DNA from: Thermodesulfobacteriota bacterium
GTDB lineage: Bacteria; Desulfobacterota_D; UBA1144; Nemesobacterales; CSP1-2
NCBI GenBank assembly: GCA_035559815.1
Contig: DATMAT010000079.1
Coordinates: forward strand, 1-47,333
DNA: 47,333 nt
Direction: 5' to 3'
Shown here: one piece after another, positions 43,159-47,333 of the stretch
How the letters are laid out: every line of letters starts with the position of its first letter
Numbering within the stretch: position 1 is the stretch's first letter
Position numbers and translations under genes: made by a program
The notes under the pieces: model-generated
The model's database searches: none
Seen by the model: only the letters and a program-made list of their open reading frames with translations
What the model was told of the DNA's origin: nothing

Positions 43159-45448
43159 CAGCTCTGATGCCGGGCGTTTGATACTGTTCTTTATAACTAT
43201 CCTATTCAATATTGTTTTCTTCCCGGGCTTGGGACATGCGGAGGAGGAGAACGTAGTTGGTATTGATATAAGGGGCAATAACCGGGTGGAGACCGAGCTA
43301 ATAAGGGTCAACATATCCTCTAAGACCGGGGAGCCTCTCTCTCCCGGGACGGTCAGCGAGGATATAAAGAGAATCTACAAACTGGGATTTTTCGAGGACG
43401 TGTCTGCAAAAGTAGAGAAGACCGATGAGGGGTTGCTCCTTATTTACGAGGTTAAGGAAAAGCCGGTGCTGGTAGACCTCCGGGTCAGGGGAAATAAGGA
43501 AGTCAAGAGTGACGAGATCTTGGAGGTTGTGGATGTAAAAGAGGGCAGGATAATCGAGCTTGAAAAAGTGCAAAAAAGCGTCGAAGCCATACAAAAGCTT
43601 TACTCCGGAAAAGGCTTTCATGGTACGATCGTGGATTATAATATCGAACCCAAGGGTGAAGGAACCGTCGGCTTGACATTCGACATAAGGGAAGGCAAGG
43701 AAGCCTATATAAAGGAAGTGGAGATAATCGGAAATAAGGCAATAAAGACCAAAGAAATAAAGAAAGAGATTTCTGCCAAGCCAAGGTATTTCCTCTCCTT
43801 CATTACCAAAAGAGGCTTATATAGAAGGGAAGACGTGGAGAATGATACTGATAGGATCAGGCTTCTCTATCTGGATAAGGGATTCCTCGATGTTAACGTC
43901 AGCAAGCCGGAGGTAGAATACAGCGAGGAGAAAGAGGGATTCATAGTTACTTTCAGGATTGAGGAGGGCAGCCAGTATAACGTAGGCCAAATCGACTTCC
44001 AGGGTGATTTGCTCGAGCCAGCCGAGGAGTTGAGCAAGCTTCTTAAACTGAAGAGCGGCCAGGTTTTCAGCCGCGCCGACCTGGCCGAGGATATCACCAA
44101 GCTCACTACATTTTACGGAGACAAAGGTTATGCATTCGCCAACGTCGAACCGAGCTTCAGACAGTTTAAAGAGAATCTCACCGTAGATATAACCTTTAAC
44201 ATAGAACAAGGCCAGCAGGTGTACGTAAGAAACATAGACATAGTGGGAAACAGAAGGACCCGGGATAAGGTTATAAGAAGGGAAATTCCGATCGAGGAGC
44301 AGGAGCTTTTTAGCTCGACAAAGATACAAAACATCAAACCGCGGGTTTTTAGGTTGGGTTATTTTGAAGACAATATCGAAGTGGCCACAGAGCGGGTGCC
44401 GGAAGAGGATGATAAGCTCGACGTCAAGGTTAAAGTAAAGGAAAGGCCCACGGGCTTCTTTAGCGTTGCCGGGGGATTCAGCTCGGTTGAAACCTTTATC
44501 TTTGCCGGCCAGATTCAGGAGTCCAATCTTTTTGGGTACGGGAAGACTTTAACCCTTTCTGCCCAGATTGGCGGCGTCACCCGTCTCTTTTTCCTCAATT
44601 ACCAAGACCCCACTTTTCTCGATACTAACTGGACGTTTGATATAGTCGCCTTCAACACGGACAGAGAATTCCAGGATTTTGATAGGGCGTCTTACGGCGG
44701 GACCATAACCTTCGGCCGGGGAATATGGAAATACCTGGGGGGGAGGGTGACCTATAGGTATGAAAAACTGGACATAGAGGATGTGGCGGGAGACGCAAAA
44801 CTGATAATCGACGAAGGACCTAGGACAATAAGCAGCTTCGGTCTTGGTCTGATATGGGACAGCCGCGATAATTTAATAGACCCGTCAAAGGGGAATATTA
44901 GCCGGTCGTTTGTCGAGTTCGCCGGGCCTTTTGGCGGCGATACCGATTTTATCAAGTACACTTTGTCGACCAGGTTTTTCTTCCCGCTATGGTTTAATAC
45001 GGTGTTCTCAGTTTTAGGACAGTATGGCATAATAGACCTTATGAACGTGGGCGATGACCTGGTTGTAGGCGAGAGGTTTTTCCTGGGAGGGCCTAATTCG
45101 CTCAGGGGATATGAGTTCAGGAGGGTTGGTCCACGGGTTCCTACGGAGGATGGAGGCTTCGTGATCATAGGCGGGACGCAGGAGCTTCTATTTAGCGTTG
45201 ATTACATAATTCCGATACTACCGCAGGCCGGACTTAAAGGGGTTTTGTTCTTTGACATGGGCAACGCCTTTAATGATAACGAGGACTTAACCTTTAACCC
45301 TGCTGACCTCCGGAAAGACGTTGGCTTCGGGTTCAGGTGGGTATCGCCTTTGGGGCCTCTCCGGTTGGAGATCGGCTTTCCCATAGGTAAAAAGCTTTCC
45401 GGTGAGGATCCTTACGAGGTACAGTTTACTATAGGCACTTTATTTTAA
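43148..45448 (+). CDS. bamA: Outer membrane assembly factor BamA
   Basis: The ATG at 43148, with GGAAG about 8 bases upstream, is preferred over ATG 43133, which lacks a ribosome site. It gives 766 residues. The signal peptide ends at GLGHA (residue 31). Five POTRA domains follow to about residue 420, each with the beta-alpha-alpha-beta pattern (VDLRVRGNKEVKSDEILEVV, VEIIGNKAIKTKEIKKEI and so on). The Omp85 barrel then begins (TGFFSVAGGFSSVETFIFAG). LGGPNSLRGYEFRRVGPR is the conserved loop 6 RGY motif, and the terminal Phe in FTIGTLF is the usual barrel end. It folds outer-membrane proteins; the chaperone gene ompH follows. Confidence 0.97.
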   Translation: MKPNSSDAGRLILFFITILFNIVFFPGLGHAEEENVVGIDIRGNNRVETELIRVNISSKTGEPLSPGTVSEDIKRIYKLGFFEDVSAKVEKTDEGLLLIYEVKEKPVLVDLRVRGNKEVKSDEILEVVDVKEGRIIELEKVQKSVEAIQKLYSGKGFHGTIVDYNIEPKGEGTVGLTFDIREGKEAYIKEVEIIGNKAIKTKEIKKEISAKPRYFLSFITKRGLYRREDVENDTDRIRLLYLDKGFLDVNVSKPEVEYSEEKEGFIVTFRIEEGSQYNVGQIDFQGDLLEPAEELSKLLKLKSGQVFSRADLAEDITKLTTFYGDKGYAFANVEPSFRQFKENLTVDITFNIEQGQQVYVRNIDIVGNRRTRDKVIRREIPIEEQELFSSTKIQNIKPRVFRLGYFEDNIEVATERVPEEDDKLDVKVKVKERPTGFFSVAGGFSSVETFIFAGQIQESNLFGYGKTLTLSAQIGGVTRLFFLNYQDPTFLDTNWTFDIVAFNTDREFQDFDRASYGGTITFGRGIWKYLGGRVTYRYEKLDIEDVAGDAKLIIDEGPRTISSFGLGLIWDSRDNLIDPSKGNISRSFVEFAGPFGGDTDFIKYTLSTRFFFPLWFNTVFSVLGQYGIIDLMNVGDDLVVGERFFLGGPNSLRGYEFRRVGPRVPTEDGGFVIIGGTQELLFSVDYIIPILPQAGLKGVLFFDMGNAFNDNEDLTFNPADLRKDVGFGFRWVSPLGPLRLEIGFPIGKKLSGEDPYEVQFTIGTLF

Positions 45449-45467
45449 TAATTTTAAGGAGGCAAGT

Positions 45468-45995
45468 ATGAAACTTTTTATGTTAACTCTGAGTTTGCTG
45501 GTCGGAATTTCCGGCCTGGTATATGCCCAGTCCTCTGGAAAGGTAGGCTATATAGACCTCCAGCGGGTCATAAGGGAATCACAGGCGGGTAAGACGGCAA
45601 AGGCATCTTTCGAGAAGGAGTTTCAGCAAAAAAGGGCCATAATAGAGCAGAAAAAGCAGAGGCTCGACAGCATGAAGCAGGAGTTTCTCAGTCAAACCTC
45701 GGTCATGGGCGAAAGTGCCAGGAAACAAAAGGCCGAGGAGATTGAAAGGCTGGAAAAGGAATACAACAGAACAAGGGATGATTTTAGGGACGAGCTACAA
45801 AAGCGGGATTTTGAACTGACCCAAAAGATTCTATCGGAGCTGGAGAGTGTGATAAAAGAAATTGGGGATTCTCAGGGATACTCCATGATTTTTGAGAGGA
45901 CTGAGGCCGGTGTGGTATATGCCGGCAAGGACGGCGATTTAACCGACCGGGTCATACAGGCATATGACAGCAAAAAGGCTGGGGCTAAGAAGTAA
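45468..45995 (+). CDS. skp: OmpH/Skp-family periplasmic chaperone
   Basis: 175 residues. The signal peptide ends after LVYA (20). The GKVGYIDLQRVIRES strand, a charged helical arm of about 90 residues (35-125), then SQGYSMIFERTEAGVVYAG and LTDRVIQAYD are the Skp layout of a small trimer body with coiled-coil tentacles. It carries unfolded outer-membrane proteins to BamA, encoded directly upstream. AAGGAGG is 6 bases before the ATG. Confidence 0.92.
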   Translation: MKLFMLTLSLLVGISGLVYAQSSGKVGYIDLQRVIRESQAGKTAKASFEKEFQQKRAIIEQKKQRLDSMKQEFLSQTSVMGESARKQKAEEIERLEKEYNRTRDDFRDELQKRDFELTQKILSELESVIKEIGDSQGYSMIFERTEAGVVYAGKDGDLTDRVIQAYDSKKAGAKK

Positions 45996-46042
45996 TAGGA
46001 AGAATGAAATGGGTTATAATCCCCCTTTTTTGAGTGACTTAT

Positions 46043-46495
46043 ATGGTCGATAGTGCATTAAATACGGTAATGGACAAGGAGCAGATAAAGCGGCTTATTC
46101 CGCACAGGGAGCCCTTTCTCTTTGTGGACAAGGTAATTGACTTTGAGCCAGGGGTCAGAATTCTGGCGGTAAAGAGATTTGACCCAAAAGATTATTTTTT
46201 CGAAGGCCACTTTCCTGGAAAACCTATCGTGCCGGGCGTTATCATAGTCGAATCCCTGGCACAGGCCGGGGCTATCTTGGTTTACGCCTCCCAAATGGAG
46301 GAACTCAGGGGAAAACAACCAGCCTTGGTTGGGCTTGAAAGTGTTAAGTTCCGGAAACCGGTTCTACCCTCCGATGAGGTTAAGCTTCAGGTGCAAATTT
46401 TAAAGAAAAGGTCGCAGATGTGGAGAATGCATGGCGAAGCTTTTGTGGGAGAGGCTAAGGTCTCGGAAGCCGAAATACTAGCTTCTCTATTTTGA
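46043..46495 (+). CDS. fabZ: 3-hydroxyacyl-ACP dehydratase FabZ
   Basis: It dehydrates 3-hydroxyacyl-ACP in fatty acid synthesis and competes with LpxA for the 3-hydroxyacyl pool. IKRLIPHREPFLFVDKV is the N-terminal block. FFEGHFPGKPIVPGVIIVESLAQAGA carries the catalytic His and Glu. LVGLESVKFRKPVLPSDEVKLQV completes the hotdog fold. Starts at GTG 46034, ATG 46043 and ATG 46070 are all possible. The last gives 141 residues, the commonest length, but no start has a clear ribosome site. It directly follows ompH; lpxD, often found between them, is absent, and lpxA does not follow. Confidence 0.95.
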   Translation: MVDSALNTVMDKEQIKRLIPHREPFLFVDKVIDFEPGVRILAVKRFDPKDYFFEGHFPGKPIVPGVIIVESLAQAGAILVYASQMEELRGKQPALVGLESVKFRKPVLPSDEVKLQVQILKKRSQMWRMHGEAFVGEAKVSEAEILASLF

Positions 46496-46529
46496 ATCCC
46501 GGCCATTATACCTAATAGACCGCCAGGAT

Positions 46530-46559
46530 TTGACAAATTCGATAGATATATGATAGTAT
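46530..46559 (+). promoter_or_regulatory. Promoter of the tRNA-tuf cluster
   Basis: A perfect TTGACA (46530-46535) is followed after 18 bases by TAGTAT (46554-46559) in an AT-rich stretch. It lies about 85 bases before the first tRNA and after the fabZ stop, as expected for a stable-RNA promoter. Confidence 0.55.
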
Positions 46560-46642
46560 ATAACCTTTTATAGAATACTCACGTACCATTCCTAAATTCA
46601 ACTTGATGCAAAATACAAGAGAACTGTCTTCAGTGTTCGGAA

Positions 46643-46717
46643 GCTGGCGTAGCTCAGTGGTAGAGCAGCTGACTTGTAATCAGCAGGTCGGGGGTTCAAC
46701 TCCCTTCGCCAGCTCCA
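46643..46717 (+). tRNA. tRNA-Thr (anticodon TGT)
   Basis: Acceptor arms GCTGGCG and CGCCAGC pair fully. The anticodon stem CTGAC/ATCAG encloses a TTGTAA-type loop with TGT. GGTTCAACTCC is the T arm. CCA is encoded at 46715-46717. Confidence 0.95.
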
Positions 46718-46779
46718 CCGCCAAGATGCAGGATATTGCAAATAATATTGAAGACGTATCGTGCATCTTTTCTGACCAG

Positions 46780-46862
46780 GGGGAGTTGGCCGAGTGGACA
46801 ATGGCACCAGACTGTAAATCTGGCGGGGCAACCCTACGGAGGTTCGAATCCTCCACTCCCCA
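46780..46862 (+). tRNA. tRNA-Tyr (anticodon GTA)
   Basis: Acceptor arms GGGGAGT and ACTCCCC pair. CCAGA/TCTGG encloses CTGTAAA with GTA. The long variable arm (GCGGGGCAACCCTACGG region) marks a type II tRNA. CCA is not encoded. Confidence 0.95.
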
Positions 46863-46953
46863 AAACAATTTTGGATTTCGGATTGGGGATTTCGGAGGAA
46901 AAGGTAGTCTTTTAAAATCTGCAATCCGCAATCTGCAATCCGCTATTGAAACC

Positions 46954-47027
46954 GCGGGAGTAGCTCAGTTGGCTAGAGCGTCAGCCTTCCAAGCTGAGGG
47001 TCGCGGGTTCGAGTCCCGTCTCCCGCT
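46954..47027 (+). tRNA. tRNA-Gly (anticodon TCC)
   Basis: Acceptor arms GCGGGAG and CTCCCGC pair. TCAGC/GCTGA encloses CTTCCAA with TCC. GGGTTCGAGTCCC is the T arm. CCA is not encoded. The spacer before it holds a short CAATCCGCAATCTGCAATCCGC tandem repeat. Confidence 0.95.
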
Positions 47028-47040
47028 CTGCTGGTGTATG

Positions 47041-47113
47041 GCCCACGTAGCTCAGACGGTAGAGCACATCCTTGGTAAGGATGTGGTCGGCGGTTCGAGT
47101 CCGCCCGTGGGCT
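47041..47113 (+). tRNA. tRNA-Thr (anticodon GGT)
   Basis: Acceptor arms GCCCACG and CGTGGGC pair. CATCC/GGATG encloses TTGGTAA with GGT. GGTTCGAGTCC is the T arm. CCA is not encoded. tuf begins 46 bases later. Confidence 0.95.
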
Positions 47114-47159
47114 CCGGGTTCTTGGGAGTGTGATAACTAACTAAGGAGGTAAGGGTACG

Positions 47160-47333
47160 ATGTCGAAGCAGAGATTTGAGCGGGGGAAGCCGCATTTGAA
47201 CATAGGGACGATAGGGCATGTGGATCATGGGAAGACGACGTTAACGGCGGCGATAACGAAGGTATTGGAGAAGCAGGGGCGGGCGAAGTTTGTGAAGTTT
47301 GAGGAGATAGACAAGGCGCCGGAGGAGAAGGAG
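47160..47333 (+). CDS. tuf: Elongation factor Tu (N-terminal part, runs off the window)
   Basis: 58 codons are visible. After [19 protein letters not shown] comes the P-loop GHVDHGKT, then [10 protein letters not shown] and [11 protein letters not shown] leading into the missing switch I RGITI. AAGGAGGT lies 9 bases before the ATG. Position after the Thr-Tyr-Gly-Thr tRNA cluster matches tufB of Escherichia coli. Confidence 0.97.
   Translation, partial: MSKQRFERGKPHLNIGTIGHVDHGKTTLTAAITKVLEKQGRAKFVKFEEIDKAPEEKE

Noticed and set aside
46603-47133. 176-codon open frame over the tRNA cluster
   Set aside because: It runs through all four tRNA genes and encodes no recognisable protein; a chance frame.

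Overview
The window looks like a chromosomal segment of a Gram-negative, probably aerobic bacterium. Outer-membrane biogenesis genes (lolC/E-type permease, lolD, bamA, ompH/skp, fabZ) sit behind lysS in an order familiar from deltaproteobacterial-type genomes. Respiratory copper genes (SCO1, PCuAC) point to an aerobic lifestyle. The tRNA-Thr/Tyr/Gly/Thr-tuf cluster at the right end has the same order as thrU-tyrU-glyT-thrT-tufB of Escherichia coli. I would place the organism near Desulfobacterota/Dadabacteria-like lineages, but the sequence alone does not settle this. There is no sign of a plasmid, prophage, intact IS or CRISPR array.

Layout, left to right. 1-7.7 kb: tail of a secreted protein, an unusual FAD-reductase/patatin fusion, a phosphofructokinase and a rhomboid protease (both minus strand), a degenerate KdsC-like HAD protein, and QueG. 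7.7-12.8 kb: SnoaL-like protein, a nonsense-interrupted small antitoxin-like gene, DoxX, DedA, a WxPGxW-repeat secreted protein, then SCO1 and PCuAC. 13-18.3 kb: multicopper oxidase lipoprotein, GNAT acetyltransferase and an exported phosphodiesterase/phosphatase. 18.4-20.7 kb: kup potassium transporter (minus strand) behind a clear ydaO-type cyclic-di-AMP riboswitch. 21.2-23.8 kb: a small exported protein and a ClC transporter with a C-terminal RCK_C domain. 23.9-28.3 kb: a glucose-oxidation block (glucose 1-dehydrogenase, HAD hydrolase, shortened EamA transporter, gluconolactonase, gluconokinase) that would turn glucose into 6-phosphogluconate. 28.8-39.5 kb: TfoX-like protein, exported HEAT-like protein, full-length Lhr helicase, a 75-residue membrane orphan, a three-repeat cyanovirin-type lectin, an MgtC/DUF4010 membrane protein, an MFS permease and a PaaI-type thioesterase. 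39.7-46.5 kb: the tightly packed lysS-lolC/E-lolD-bamA-ompH-fabZ block, without the usual lpxD and lpxA. 46.6-47.3 kb: four tRNAs and the start of tuf.

Between genes the window is rich in short dispersed repeats. These include small elements with GTCATTGCGAG-type inverted termini, a GTCATCCCCGA...GGGAATGAC family, a roughly 320-bp element present as an inverted pair 10 kb apart, hairpins built on AGCGGAT/ATCCGCT with varying loops, and a GGAACGCATATATGCGTTCC palindrome. Most long gaps consist largely of these repeats.

The most unusual items are the reductase-patatin fusion, the odd-numbered cyanovirin repeats, the internally deleted EamA transporter, the KdsC-like protein without its catalytic aspartate, and the paired 320-bp repeat. 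I did not find a clearly new multi-gene system. Function calls rest on motif recognition by eye, with no database search.
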